From: an uncultured Collinsella sp.
Lineage (GTDB): Bacteria > Actinomycetota > Coriobacteriia > Coriobacteriales > Coriobacteriaceae
Assembly: GCA_902479205.1 (NCBI GenBank)
Contig: CABSNX010000068.1
Span: forward strand, 1-9,577
Length of the DNA stretch: 9,577 nucleotides
Direction of reading: 5' to 3'
How positions within the stretch are numbered: position 1 is the stretch's first letter; every line of letters begins with the position of its first letter. Positions 1 through 7,800 of the stretch are shown here, one piece after another. The translations under genes and the position numbers were made by a program. Under the pieces are notes generated by a model that worked only from the letters and a program-made list of their open reading frames with translations, ran no database searches and had not been told where the DNA came from.

Positions 1-48
1 CATCGAAATAGGCGTTTTGGGCTGTTTGAGGGCCCGGTCATATACCTC

Positions 49-79
49 GTGGTCAAAAAATGCCAAATATGAGTACTGT
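49..79 (+). repeat. Left arm of 31-bp perfect inverted repeat
   Basis: This arm matches the reverse complement of 248-278 at all 31 positions. Reading inward it also happens to encode MPNMSTV, and the other arm encodes the same peptide on the opposite strand. That is a consequence of the symmetry, not evidence of a gene. Confidence 0.95.
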
Positions 80-114
80 TGCAAAGATAGTCACATATAT
101 TTTATGTCATATGT

Positions 115-147
115 GCTCCCTAGCGATATTCATTATCGTTAGGGAGC
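115..147. other. Internal hairpin of the inverted-repeat element
   Basis: Positions 115-127 pair with 135-147 over 13 bp with one G-U wobble, leaving a 7-nt loop. The stem starts GCTCCC and closes GGGAGC. It is followed by CCATTTTATT, so it could act as a weak intrinsic terminator for transcription entering the element from the left. It could equally be a structural part of the element. A shorter repeat (92-98 with 109-115) overlaps its left foot. Confidence 0.6.
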
Positions 148-247
148 CCATTTTATTGAACCTGTGGGGAATAACGTTGTCTTGCTTTTTCACAAATGGG
201 GATTTCCGGCACTCGTTACAAGGAAATTTGCTGCTACTAAATTGGTG

Positions 248-278
248 ACAGTACTCATATTTGGCATTTTTTGACCAC
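248..278 (-). repeat. Right arm of 31-bp perfect inverted repeat
   Basis: This is the exact reverse complement of 49-79. It lies about 100 bp upstream of the dipeptidase start, so the element forms part of the upstream region of that gene. Confidence 0.95.
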
Positions 279-298
279 AGGGGTCCCGAGGGGTATCG

Positions 299-322
299 AG
301 GGGCGGCTGTTTCGCCCCTTTT
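299..322 (+). terminator. Hairpin terminator candidate upstream of the dipeptidase gene
   Basis: AGGGGCG (299-305) pairs with CGCCCCT (313-319) around a 7-nt loop, and the stem runs into TTTT (319-322). This is the form of a short intrinsic terminator. It would end transcription from a gene left of the window or from the repeat element before the dipeptidase gene begins. Between it and the Shine-Dalgarno at 364 I see only a TACACT (335-340) as a possible -10 box, with no matching -35, so the dipeptidase promoter remains unassigned. Confidence 0.55.
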
Positions 323-363
323 GCGCCGAAGCGATACACTGTTGCCGTTTGATTTCTTCGCTC

Positions 364-370
364 AAGGAGG
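364..370 (+). promoter_or_regulatory. Shine-Dalgarno that decides the dipeptidase start
   Basis: AAGGAGG ends at 370 and directly touches an ATG at 371, which leaves no spacer. The next in-frame ATG at 377 has a 6-nt spacer, which is close to ideal. This supports 377 as the start and places the presumed catalytic cysteine at codon 3. Confidence 0.85.
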
Positions 371-376
371 ATGCGC

Positions 377-1900
377 ATGCCGTGCACAACGATTTTGGTT
401 GGTAAGAACGCGAGCTACGACGGGTCGACGCTGGTTGCCCGCAATGAGGACTCGTCCAACGGGGTGTTTGAGCCCAAGCGCATGCGTGTTGTGCACCCCG
501 ACGAGCAGCCGCGTGTCTACACAAGCGTCTTGAGCCACCTGACCGTTGAACTGCCCGACAATCCCATGCGTTACACAAGCGTCCCCGACGTTGTCCCGGG
601 TCATGGCGTTTGGGCCGAGGCCGGCTTCAACGAGCTCAACGTTGGCATGTCCGCGACCGAGACGCTCACCACCAACGAGCGCGTCCGCGGCGCCGATCCG
701 CTCGTGGACTACGTGCCCGCCAAGGGCAACGAGGGCGAGGACGGCTATGTTCCGGCGCAGCCCGGCGGTCTGGGCGAGGAGGACATGGTGACCCTGGTGC
801 TGCCGTATGCCAAGTCCGCTCGCGACGGCGTGCGCATCCTGGGCGAGCTGCTCGAGCGCTACGGTACCTACGAGAACAATGGCATCGCCTTTAGTGACGT
901 TGACGAGATCTGGTGGCTCGAGACCATCGGCGGGCATCACTGGATCGCCAAGCGCGTGCCCGACGACGCCTATGTGACCATGCCTAACCAGCTGGGTATC
1001 GACAGCTTTGACCTGGACGATGCCGAGGGCGCCCAGGTCGACCACATGTGCTCTGCCGACCTGCGCTCCTGGATGGCCGAGTGGCATCTGGACCTGACGC
1101 TGGGCGTTAAGGGCGACGGTCCCGCCGCGGTCTTTAACCCGCGCGAGGCCTTTGGCTCGCACAGCGACAGCGACCACGTCTACAACACGCCGCGCGCCTG
1201 GTACATGCAGCGCTGCCTCAACCCCAGCGATGTGTGGGACGGTCCCGAGGCCGACTACACGCCCGAGAGCGACGACATCCCCTGGAGCCGCGTGCCCGAG
1301 CGCAAGGTGACCATCGAGGACATCAAGTACGTGCTTTCGAGCCACTACCAGGGCACGGAGTACGACTGCTACGGCAGCAAGGGCACGCCCGCCACGCGCG
1401 GCGCCTATCGTCCCATCGGCATCAACCGCAACAGCCAGCTTGCCGTGCTGCAGCTGCGCCCCTATGCGCAGCCGGCGTATCGCGCCGTGCAGTGGATGGC
1501 GTTTGGCTCCAACTCGTTTAACGCGCTCGTACCGCTGTACGCCAATGTCGAGACCATGCCCGAGTACTATGCCGACACGCAGGCTCGCGTGACGTCCGAG
1601 AATTTCTATTGGGCAAATCGCCTGATCGGCGCCTTGGCCGATGTTCGCTTCCACGAGTGCGGTCGCGCGGTCGAGGATTATCAGGAGAAGGTCGGCGGCA
1701 TGGGCCACAAGCAGATTCACGACGTTGACGCTGCCGTTGCCGCGCTGCCCGAGGCCGAGGTGCCTGCCGAGCTCGCTCGCGCCAACGAGGCCTTTGCCGA
1801 GCTCGTACGCGTGGAGACCGATGCCCTGTTAGGCAAGGTGCTCTACACCACGAGCTGCGCCATGAAGAACTCCTTCGCGATGAACGACAACGTAAGGTAA
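377..1900 (+). CDS. pepD: C69-family dipeptidase (PepD-like Ntn hydrolase)
   Basis: This 507-residue protein belongs to peptidase family C69, whose best-known member is the lactobacillal dipeptidase PepDA. These enzymes cleave dipeptides with broad specificity and are N-terminal-nucleophile hydrolases that use an N-terminal cysteine. The protein opens MPCTTILVGKNASYDGST, so Cys3 is the expected nucleophile, followed by the conserved RNEDS (residues 22-26). Other family signatures are GMSATET (about 91-96) and WWLETIGGHHWIAKRVPDD (179-197). The length is slightly above the usual 470-500 residues. No signal peptide or membrane segment is seen, so it is probably cytoplasmic, completing breakdown of imported peptides. 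Start 377 is chosen over 371 because of Shine-Dalgarno spacing. The gene appears monocistronic, between a terminator-like hairpin upstream and a strong terminator downstream. The family call is firm; substrate preference cannot be read from the sequence. Confidence 0.93.
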   Translation: MPCTTILVGKNASYDGSTLVARNEDSSNGVFEPKRMRVVHPDEQPRVYTSVLSHLTVELPDNPMRYTSVPDVVPGHGVWAEAGFNELNVGMSATETLTTNERVRGADPLVDYVPAKGNEGEDGYVPAQPGGLGEEDMVTLVLPYAKSARDGVRILGELLERYGTYENNGIAFSDVDEIWWLETIGGHHWIAKRVPDDAYVTMPNQLGIDSFDLDDAEGAQVDHMCSADLRSWMAEWHLDLTLGVKGDGPAAVFNPREAFGSHSDSDHVYNTPRAWYMQRCLNPSDVWDGPEADYTPESDDIPWSRVPERKVTIEDIKYVLSSHYQGTEYDCYGSKGTPATRGAYRPIGINRNSQLAVLQLRPYAQPAYRAVQWMAFGSNSFNALVPLYANVETMPEYYADTQARVTSENFYWANRLIGALADVRFHECGRAVEDYQEKVGGMGHKQIHDVDAAVAALPEAEVPAELARANEAFAELVRVETDALLGKVLYTTSCAMKNSFAMNDNVR

Positions 1901-1918
1901 AGACGGCCTTGCAACGAG

Positions 1919-1964
1919 CGAGCGGGACAAACGCCGTCAAAGGCTTTGCCCCGCTCGATTTCTA
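1919..1964 (+). terminator. Intrinsic terminator after the dipeptidase gene
   Basis: CGAGCGGG (1919-1926) pairs with CCCGCTCG (1950-1957). Inside this, CAAA and GCC (1928-1935) pair with GGCTTTG (1942-1948) around a GTCAAA loop, giving a long, slightly bulged hairpin. ATTTCTATCTT follows as an imperfect U-tract. It begins 19 nt after the dipeptidase stop codon. Confidence 0.75.
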
Positions 1965-1983
1965 TCTTGGCGGTAAAACGATT

Positions 1984-2013
1984 TTGTGTCGTTCGCTCAA
2001 TCTTGGGTACAAG
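1984..2013 (+). promoter_or_regulatory. Candidate promoter for the phasin-like/ABC1 operon
   Basis: TTGTGT (1984-1989) and TACAAG (2008-2013) are separated by 18 nt. They match the -35 and -10 consensus at three and four of six positions. The site lies between the upstream terminator and the start codon at 2049, where a promoter is expected. The match is weak and rests on position as much as on sequence. Confidence 0.35.
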
Positions 2014-2048
2014 AAGGCCAATGCAGTTGTTCACGATTGGAGCCAACC

Positions 2049-2465
2049 ATGGTTATGAAATTCGATCAGCTTGTTAACGGTGCCATCAACGTGGGCTTCG
2101 GCGCCGCTGCCGTCGCCGTCGAGGGCGGCAAGAAGGTCCTCGACGACCTCAATACCAAGGGCGAGCAGGTCCGCAAGGACGCCGGCACCCCCGATATCGC
2201 CCGCAGCGTGTCCGATATGTTCGAGCAGGCCGGCGGCACCATCTCCGACCTGACCGAGCGCCTGGGCATGCAGGGTGAGACTGCGGCACAGCGCGTGCTC
2301 GACGAGCTCATCCTGGCCCGTGTCCGCGTTATGACCGCTCCCGAGCGCACGGCCTTTTTGGCCCATGTGCGCGACATCGTCGATTCGGTCGAGGACAACG
2401 TGACCTCGGTGCCCGTCGAGTCCGTTGAGCCCGACGATGCAGAGGACACCGAAGAGGCCGAGTAG
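2049..2465 (+). CDS. Phasin-like small coiled-coil protein
   Basis: This 138-residue protein starts MVMKFDQLVNGAINVGFGAA. The start at 2049 has GGAG at 2039-2042 with a 6-nt spacer; a GTG 63 nt upstream is in frame but has no ribosome binding site. An N-terminal Ala/Gly-rich amphipathic stretch (about residues 8-24) is followed by charged helical segments (about 25-70), a second helical part containing ILARVRVMTAPERTAFL, and an acidic tail ending DDAEDTEEAE. This arrangement recalls short phasin or polyhydroxyalkanoate-granule-associated proteins, annotated in many bacteria that make no such granules. No membrane segment or enzyme motif is visible. It sits 8 nt upstream of the ABC1 kinase gene and is surely co-transcribed with it. 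Its actual role is unknown; it may be a partner or membrane-surface adaptor for that kinase (inference). Confidence 0.72.
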   Translation: MVMKFDQLVNGAINVGFGAAAVAVEGGKKVLDDLNTKGEQVRKDAGTPDIARSVSDMFEQAGGTISDLTERLGMQGETAAQRVLDELILARVRVMTAPERTAFLAHVRDIVDSVEDNVTSVPVESVEPDDAEDTEEAE

Positions 2466-2473
2466 CAGCGCAG

Positions 2474-4237
2474 ATGGCAGATTCCACCACCGATTACAAC
2501 AATCTAGATCCCTTGGGAGACGAGACGGCGGTTGTCGATGAGGTTGAGGCCGCCGTCTCTGGCGCTCGCAAGAAGCCGCGCGCTGTCGATATGGTCCCCG
2601 AGGAGCCCGACGCGATGGCGCCGGACGAGGAGTATCAGCTCACGCCGGCAGGTCGCCGCGAACGCATCGGTCAGATCGTTCGCCTGATCAAAAAGTACCG
2701 CGTGTGGGATAACCTTACGCCGGTACGCCTGCGCCGCCTGCTCGAAGAGCTCGGCCCCATGTTCGTCAAGATGGGGCAGATCCTGGCCAACCGCTCCGAG
2801 ATTTTGCCGCAGCGGTTTTGCGACGAGCTGCGCCGCCTGCGCTCCGACGTAGAGCCGGTGCCGTATGAGGTAGTGCTCCGCTGTCTGGAAGAGGAATACG
2901 GCCAGCGCTTGGGGCAGATGTTCGACGCCATCGACCCCAACCCGCTCGGTAGCGCGTCGCTCGCGCAGGTGCACCGCGCCCGCCTGGTGACCGGCGAGGA
3001 CGTGGCCGTTAAGGTGCAACGCCCCGGCGCGCAGCAGGTCATGGCGCAGGACATCGACATCATCCGTTCGGTGGTGCGCATCGTTTCCAAGTTCGTCAAC
3101 ACCGATCAGTTTGTTGACCTGCACGGTGTGGTCGAAGAGCTGTGGACCTCATTTCGCGAGGAGACCAACTTTTTGGCCGAGGCCAAAAACCTCAACGATT
3201 TCTATGACTTCCACAAAAGCGTGCATGGCGTGTCGTGCCCCAAGTCCTACCTGGACCTTTGCACCGAGCACGTGGTGGTCATGGACTACATCGACGGCAT
3301 CTCGATTGCCGATCCCGAGCGCCTGGTGGCCGAGGGCTATGACCTGGAAAAGATTGGCTCGGCGATTGTCGAGGACTATTCGACGCAGGTGCTCGACGAC
3401 GGCTTTTTCCATGCCGACCCGCATGCGGGAAACATTATCCTCAAGGACGGCATTGTCTACTTTATTGACCTGGGCATGGTCGGGCGCATGTCGAGCCACG
3501 ACCGCGGCATCGTCAAGGACATGATTTTCGCTGTGGCCGAAGGCGACGTGCCCAAGCTCAAGGATTCGCTCATGCGCTTTGCCGTGACGCGCGGCGACTC
3601 GGCCGAGCTCGACCATTCGGCCTTTTTATCCGACTTGGACTTTATCGTCGCCGACTTTGCGGGTCTCGACCTTAAGGATCTTGATATCGGCGAGTTTTTG
3701 ACCTCGCTGCTAAACCTGGCGCGCAAAAACGATGTTGAGCTGCCGAGCGTGGTGACGATGTTCGCCCGTGGCATGGTGACACTCGAGGGCCTGCTGACCG
3801 AGTACATGCCCAACGTCAACATGATTCAGATTATCCAGACGCACATTAAAAACGAGAAGAGCACCTATGCGCGCGTCCGCGAAATGGGGCGCGATCTTGC
3901 CGCGAGCAGCTATCGCGCGGCAAAAGGCTCGCTCGAGGCGGCCGAGTATCTGGGCTTGGCGTCGCGTATGCTCACGCGCGGTCAGCTTAAGGTAAACACG
4001 CAGATCATGAGCAGCGATAAGGCGCTGCGGCAGCTGGGTGGAATTATCGACCGCATGTCGATGGCAATTGTAATCGCCGGTCTGTTTATCGGTTCGTCGG
4101 TGGTGTACTACGCGCGCATCGAGCCGGTTGTGTTTGGTATCCCGGTCATCGGCTTTATGGGCTACGTGAGTGCGCTGGTGCTGGCGCTGATGCTGGGCCG
4201 CGAGATCTGGCGCAACAGCCACGGCGGCAAGCGTTAA
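2474..4237 (+). CDS. ABC1/AarF/UbiB-family atypical protein kinase with two C-terminal membrane helices
   Basis: This 587-residue protein has the ABC1 (UbiB/COQ8) kinase-like fold. Family marks in order are: the KxGQ motif as KMGQ (99-102); GSASLAQVH (159-167), where typical kinases have a glycine-rich loop; VAVK with ATP-site Lys180; EETNFLAEAKN (229-239); the hinge-like VVVMDYIDG (267-275); the catalytic-loop motif HADPHAGN (313-320); and IDLG (331-334) in place of DFG. Two hydrophobic helices (about 529-547 and 553-574) anchor the C-terminus in the membrane. Residues 1-60 form an acidic, low-complexity extension. UbiB and COQ8 support ubiquinone biosynthesis, probably as ATPases acting on membrane lipids or lipid intermediates. 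An anaerobic actinobacterium would not make ubiquinone, so the substrate here is unknown and no ubiB symbol is given. It lies 8 nt after the phasin-like gene with no clear Shine-Dalgarno, which suggests translational coupling. Confidence 0.93.
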   Translation: MADSTTDYNNLDPLGDETAVVDEVEAAVSGARKKPRAVDMVPEEPDAMAPDEEYQLTPAGRRERIGQIVRLIKKYRVWDNLTPVRLRRLLEELGPMFVKMGQILANRSEILPQRFCDELRRLRSDVEPVPYEVVLRCLEEEYGQRLGQMFDAIDPNPLGSASLAQVHRARLVTGEDVAVKVQRPGAQQVMAQDIDIIRSVVRIVSKFVNTDQFVDLHGVVEELWTSFREETNFLAEAKNLNDFYDFHKSVHGVSCPKSYLDLCTEHVVVMDYIDGISIADPERLVAEGYDLEKIGSAIVEDYSTQVLDDGFFHADPHAGNIILKDGIVYFIDLGMVGRMSSHDRGIVKDMIFAVAEGDVPKLKDSLMRFAVTRGDSAELDHSAFLSDLDFIVADFAGLDLKDLDIGEFLTSLLNLARKNDVELPSVVTMFARGMVTLEGLLTEYMPNVNMIQIIQTHIKNEKSTYARVREMGRDLAASSYRAAKGSLEAAEYLGLASRMLTRGQLKVNTQIMSSDKALRQLGGIIDRMSMAIVIAGLFIGSSVVYYARIEPVVFGIPVIGFMGYVSALVLALMLGREIWRNSHGGKR

Positions 4238-4324
4238 TGACCCCTGGGGGACGGAGGAAAACGGATCATTTTGCTCAGCGATCCATCCATGCCCTAATCT
4301 ATCGCAAACCATAGCTTTTACCTT
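4238..4324. other. Intergenic stretch after the ABC1 kinase gene, no gene seen
   Basis: No reading frame with a ribosome binding site is present. A 5-bp repeat (GGATC at 4263-4267, GATCC at 4280-4284) could form a small hairpin with a 12-nt loop, but no T-tract follows it. The region reads as the 3' untranslated end of the operon, leading into the terminator at 4325. Confidence 0.5.
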
Positions 4325-4352
4325 GGGCTTCGCCTGTGTGCGGGGCCCTTTT
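4325..4352 (+). terminator. Intrinsic terminator of the phasin-like/ABC1 operon
   Basis: GGGCTTCGC (4325-4333) pairs with GCGGGGCCC (4340-4348). This gives a 9-bp stem with two G-U pairs and a 6-nt loop, followed directly by TTTT (4349-4352). It isolates the operon from the riboswitch-controlled gene downstream. Confidence 0.75.
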
Positions 4353-4378
4353 GCGTGCTACCATATCGACAGTAATAA
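4351..4378 (+). promoter_or_regulatory. Candidate promoter for the riboswitch transcript
   Basis: TTGCGT (4351-4356) and TAATAA (4373-4378) lie 16 nt apart. They resemble -35 and -10 boxes, with TTG conserved and a good -10. Transcription would begin near 4385, at the foot of the riboswitch aptamer. The -35 box overlaps the T-tract of the preceding terminator, a compact but plausible arrangement. Confidence 0.45.
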
Positions 4379-4380
4379 TC

Positions 4381-4565
4381 GATGGCCTAGATGGTGGTGC
4401 GGAGACGCACGAATGCGCGGTTTTCCTGCGCGTTTGGGAGAATCGGGGTGCAAGTCCCCGGCTGTACCAGTAACCGTAATTCCTCTTGGCCCGGGATGTT
4501 CGCGTCGCAGATCGGACGACGCGCCCGGGTCGGTAAGGTTAAGTCGGATCGCCTCCCATCTTGCA
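4381..4565 (+). ncRNA. Cobalamin (adenosylcobalamin-type) riboswitch aptamer
   Basis: The conserved core is clear: TTTGGGAGAATC (4432-4443), then CGGGG-TGCAAGT-CCCCG (4444-4460, the GGTG...TCC hairpin), then GGCTGTACCAGTAACCGTAA (4460-4479). The 3' B12-box is AAGTCGGATCGCCTCCC (4541-4557). GATGG (4381-4385) can pair with CCATC (4556-4560) to close the aptamer. Peripheral elements are present: a hairpin GTGCG-GAGA-CGCAC with a GNRA tetraloop (4397-4410), and a long arm in which 4488-4495 pairs with 4524-4531 and CGCGTCG (4501-4507) pairs with CGACGCG (4517-4523). By family knowledge this element binds cobalamin and usually lowers expression of the downstream gene. The exact ends are approximate by 5-10 nt. 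It controls the large secreted protein beginning at 4705. Confidence 0.93.
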
Positions 4566-4704
4566 CGCGGGCGCGGCGCATGCCGCCGGTACGCGTTGGG
4601 CTCTGGAGGGAAGGGGGACCCCGATGGGGGTACTCAAGCGCAATATGCGCGATGATGTGGGGCAGCCGCTGGGCAATGCTCCCAGTGCAGACAGTAGGAG
4701 ACAA
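4566..4704 (+). promoter_or_regulatory. Riboswitch expression platform / long leader
   Basis: About 140 nt separate the B12-box from the chosen start codon. Possible short hairpins are GCGGC/GCCGC (4573-4586), ACCCC/GGGGT (4618-4631), GCGCA/TGCGC (4638-4650) and CTGGG/CCCAG (4669-4685). No hairpin is followed by a U-tract, so control looks translational rather than by termination, though this is not proven. CTGG at 4603-4606 could pair with CCAG in the aptamer loop (4467-4470). That would be a kissing-loop contact next to a GGAGG at 4605-4609, and it is speculative. The leader also contains an in-frame ATG at 4624. Confidence 0.5.
4695..4700 (+). promoter_or_regulatory. Shine-Dalgarno for the large secreted protein
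   Basis: TAGGAG ends 4 nt before the ATG at 4705 and 10 nt before an in-frame ATG at 4711. Both would give the same signal peptide, two residues apart. This site is nearer to the signal-peptide core than the purine-rich run at 4605-4617, which could serve the in-frame ATG at 4624. Confidence 0.6.
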
Positions 4705-4845
4705 ATGGATATGTTTGAGGACGAGTGCCAGCGCGCCTCGTGGCGTCGTCATGGAGCGATTGCCCGTGGCGTAGCCAAGCGCGGTCTGGTGGCGTTCCTG
4801 GCTTTTGCCATGGCTTTTGGCACCACGCCGGCGCAACTTTGGGCC
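4705..4845 (+). other. Signal peptide of the large secreted protein
   Basis: Residues 1-47 have a hydrophilic, arginine- and lysine-containing n-region (WRRHGAIARGVAKR), a 13-residue hydrophobic core and a small-residue site ending QLWA before EGAEG. The n-region is long, about 26 residues, as is common in very large actinobacterial surface proteins. Cleavage between residues 47 and 48 is the most likely site. Confidence 0.8.
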
Positions 4846-7800
4846 GAGGGCGCCGAGGGCATTGCCGAGGCCGTGGCTCAGGCTACGACGGGCGGCGAGG
4901 GCGCGGCAGCCGACGATAGCGCTGCTGCCGCCGATGCCGGTGCGAACGGTGCTGCTGCGGAGGACGGCGCGGGTGCCAGTGACGCTGCTGCCGATGGCGC
5001 CGACGCAGATCAGGGCGCAACTGCGAGTGCCGCGAATGGTGCTGACACCGCCGCAGACAACGCGACTGAGTCCGAGAACTCTGCGGCGGCGTCTGCTGCT
5101 TCGGAGCAGAAGAACGCCGTTGCCGCCGCATCCGCCACAACGCTTTCCGGTGAGGCAAAGGTCTTCATTCAGGACGCCAAGGATAAGGACAACTCGTATT
5201 CGACGAAGTCCGGCGCGCTCAATGCGGGTGATACGCTCTGGGCCAATATGTACGATGAGGTCGAGGACGACTGGTACGGCACTTCGACTGAGTCCGTTGC
5301 CAATCCCGGCACCTGGACTTACACTTGGCTCGCCGGCACGACCAGGGCCAGCGGCAATGTCGCCGACTACACCGAGGTCGTAGGCCACGAGCAGTCGCTC
5401 ACCGTTACCGACGCTATGGTGGGCAAGTACTTCCTCTGCAAGGTTACGGCAGACGGCAAGGACTACTATGGTCCCGCTGCGTACGGCTCGGGCATCAACG
5501 CTAATTACATCCCCGGTCCCGTGCTGGGCGCCGGTCAGATGGAGCTTAACAGCGTCAAGCTGAATAGCGACACGCCGAGCATAGGCGATACCCTGACGGC
5601 GACTCCGTACATAAGCTATTATCAGCAAGCCCCCGCCGATGCCAAGGTCACCTACACGTGGTCCGCATCCACCTCGCAGTACTCGGGATTTACCAAGATC
5701 GAGGGCGAGACGGGCGCTACGCTCGTGGTGGGCGACGACCTTGAGGGCAAGTACATCAGGGTCGAGGCCAACGCTGGCGTCAACACGGTGAACAAGACCA
5801 CTTCCAGCAAGGTCAAACAGGCCGGTGCGGTCGAACTTTCGGCCGTGTCTATCGTTAACACCAAGGACAACACGAGCGTCTTTGCGGTGGGGGATACCGC
5901 TAAGGCCCGCGCCAAGGAGAAGGGCGGCGCGTACGGCGCGTTCGTCGACGCGAGCAAGCTCAACTATCAGTGGCAGAGCTCTAACACCAAGAGTGGCACG
6001 TATACCGACATTGCGGGTGCCACGGGGGAGACCCTCGAGCTAACCGACGCTTTGGGCGGCAAGTACCTCAAGTGCAAGGTGTCCTCGAAGATTGGCTCTT
6101 CGAGCTTGACCAACTCGACGGGCGCTCTCGTTGCTGCCGCCGGTTCAATTAATGTTGCGAGCGTGACTATGAGCCCGACTTCGGGCAAAGTCGAGGTTGG
6201 TTCCACGATTACGGCGACCGCCAAGGCGGGTTCCACCGACGTTACCACCGATTCACATGTCACGTGGCAGTGGTATAAGGGCACCTCGAACTACGCGAGT
6301 TCGTGCAACACGCCTATCGAGGACGAGACCGGCAACACCCTGACGGTGACCGCCGCCCTTAAGGGTTACTACGTCGTGGCCAAGGCCAACGGCGGTTACG
6401 GCGAGCAGAAGCCTTACTATGCGGCGGGCCCTGTTTCCGTTGCGGGCCAAGTGGAGCTCTATGACGTGCAGTTCGAGGGCTCTCCTGCCACCAACGGCGT
6501 GCACGTGGGCGATACGCTCAAGACCAAGGTGCGCAAAAAGGACGGCTCCAACTATCACTATATCGACCGCACCGATAATGTGACCTACCAGTGGCAGTAT
6601 GCAAACAGCAGCTCGAGCTACGACTCCGCTTACACCGATATCCCCGGTGCCACCGAAGCGACCTATGTCGTTGACGCCGCCTATACTGGCAAGTACCTGC
6701 GCGTGAAGGTTACGAGCGAAAATACCGTTTCCAGCACGCAGAAGAAGAGCTCCTACGGCGGCACGCAGTCCGTTGCCCCGCTCGGCCCCGTGACGCTCAA
6801 GGGCCAGTACAAGCTGGCGGGCATCGAGCTTGCCGATAAGAACGTTACGCTGAGCGTGGGTTCAAAGATCACGCCGAGCGTGCAGGTTCCGGGCAGCTGG
6901 TCGGGCTCGACCAAGGACGTGCCCGACGATGCCGAGCTCACTATGGCGTGGTATGCCAAGGGCGAGGGCGATGCCGACTGGACCGAGCTCACCGACGGCA
7001 TCGATACGACCGATGGCAGCCTGACTATTTCGGACGCGCTTGTTGGCAAGCGCATCAAAGTTACGGCGAACGCCCTCGACAACACCGTTGAGTGGGTTTC
7101 GCCCGATAGCGTTACCGCGGCGGGGGAGTATAGCCTGCTGCGCGTGACCACTACGCCACAGATCAATAGTGATTCGACCCATCTCGTTTCGGGTGATAGC
7201 GTCAAGGCGACGGCGCAGGCTAAGCGCGCCGACGGTTCGACCACCAACGGCATTGACGTGACCACTCAGGCGACTGTTGCCTGGTATGCGGCGGACGATG
7301 CGAAGGCTCCGGAGGCCGACTGGACGCTGCTGTCCGATATGTCGGGCGCCACGGCAACGGTTTCGGCTTCTGCCGCGGGTAAGTATCTGAAGGCTGTCGC
7401 CACGAGCGGCAGCTCGACGGTCGAGCTCGTCTCCGCCAACAAGGTTATCGCCGCGGGCTCGCTCGAGGTTGCAGCCCAAAAGCTCACCGATGCTAACAAG
7501 CAGATTGTTGTTGACTACAGCGCAAAGGGCGGCAACGTTAACGACGCGCTGAAGGCGCAGCTTGCCGATTTGGGATTTACCGATATTGACGTCAAGGTCT
7601 CCGAGGGCGGCGTTGCCTTTAATGCAGAGGATGACAAGGCAACGGTCGGTATCTCCGACGCCCAGGGTAAGACCAACGGCGATGTGACGTTCTTCTACAT
7701 CGACCCCAACAACTACACCGGTTACAACATCGACGGTCTGCGTAGCGCCGACGTCGTGTTTGAGCTGTCGCGCGATGGCAAGACCGAGTATTACCAGCCC

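Larger units (their letters stand above)
49..278. mobile_element. 230-bp AT-rich element with perfect 31-bp terminal inverted repeats (MITE-like)
   Basis: The sequence at 49-79 is repeated exactly, as its reverse complement, at 248-278. Both arms begin GTGGTCAAAAAATGCC when read inward, and pairing stops outside and inside these 31 bp. The 168-bp core (80-247) is clearly AT-richer than the flanking genes and has no transposase or other convincing reading frame. Small size, long perfect terminal repeats and no coding capacity fit a non-autonomous miniature element or a dispersed intergenic repeat. I see no clear target-site duplication: 39-48 and 279-288 do not match as direct repeats. A structured intergenic RNA or a regulatory cruciform is the alternative. 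The inverted repeat is certain; the mobile nature is inferred. Confidence 0.6.

Noticed and set aside
60..248. Small + strand frame starting inside the left inverted repeat (MPNMSTVAKIV...)
   Set aside because: It has no Shine-Dalgarno (CAAAAAATG precedes it). The same MPNMSTV start appears on the opposite strand from the right arm, so it reflects the repeat's symmetry.
49..278. CRISPR or integron-type recombination site reading of the inverted repeat
   Set aside because: There are only two copies, in inverted orientation, with no regular spacing, integrase or cas gene nearby.
362..1720. 452-codon open frame on the minus strand
   Set aside because: It is antisense to the C69 dipeptidase, whose motifs, start and ribosome binding site are convincing. 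The minus frame has low-complexity Val/Ala/Gly/His content and no family signature.
1986..2048. GTG start at 1986 giving a 159-residue phasin-like protein
   Set aside because: It has no ribosome binding site, and the extra 21 residues are cysteine- and serine-containing and unlike the rest. ATG 2049 has GGAG at a 6-nt spacing.
4240..4252. CCCCTGGGGG palindrome after the ABC1 kinase gene as a terminator
   Set aside because: There is no room for a loop and no T-tract follows; the hairpin at 4325-4352 is a far better terminator.
4323..4774. Two + strand frames through the terminator and riboswitch (4323-4655 and 4391-4774)
   Set aside because: They run through conserved riboswitch structure, have no ribosome binding sites, and their products show no recognisable features.
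4387..5628. 413-codon open frame on the minus strand across the riboswitch
   Set aside because: It overlaps a structured riboswitch and the signal-peptide region of the + strand gene, and its Arg/Ser/Gly-rich product shows no domain.
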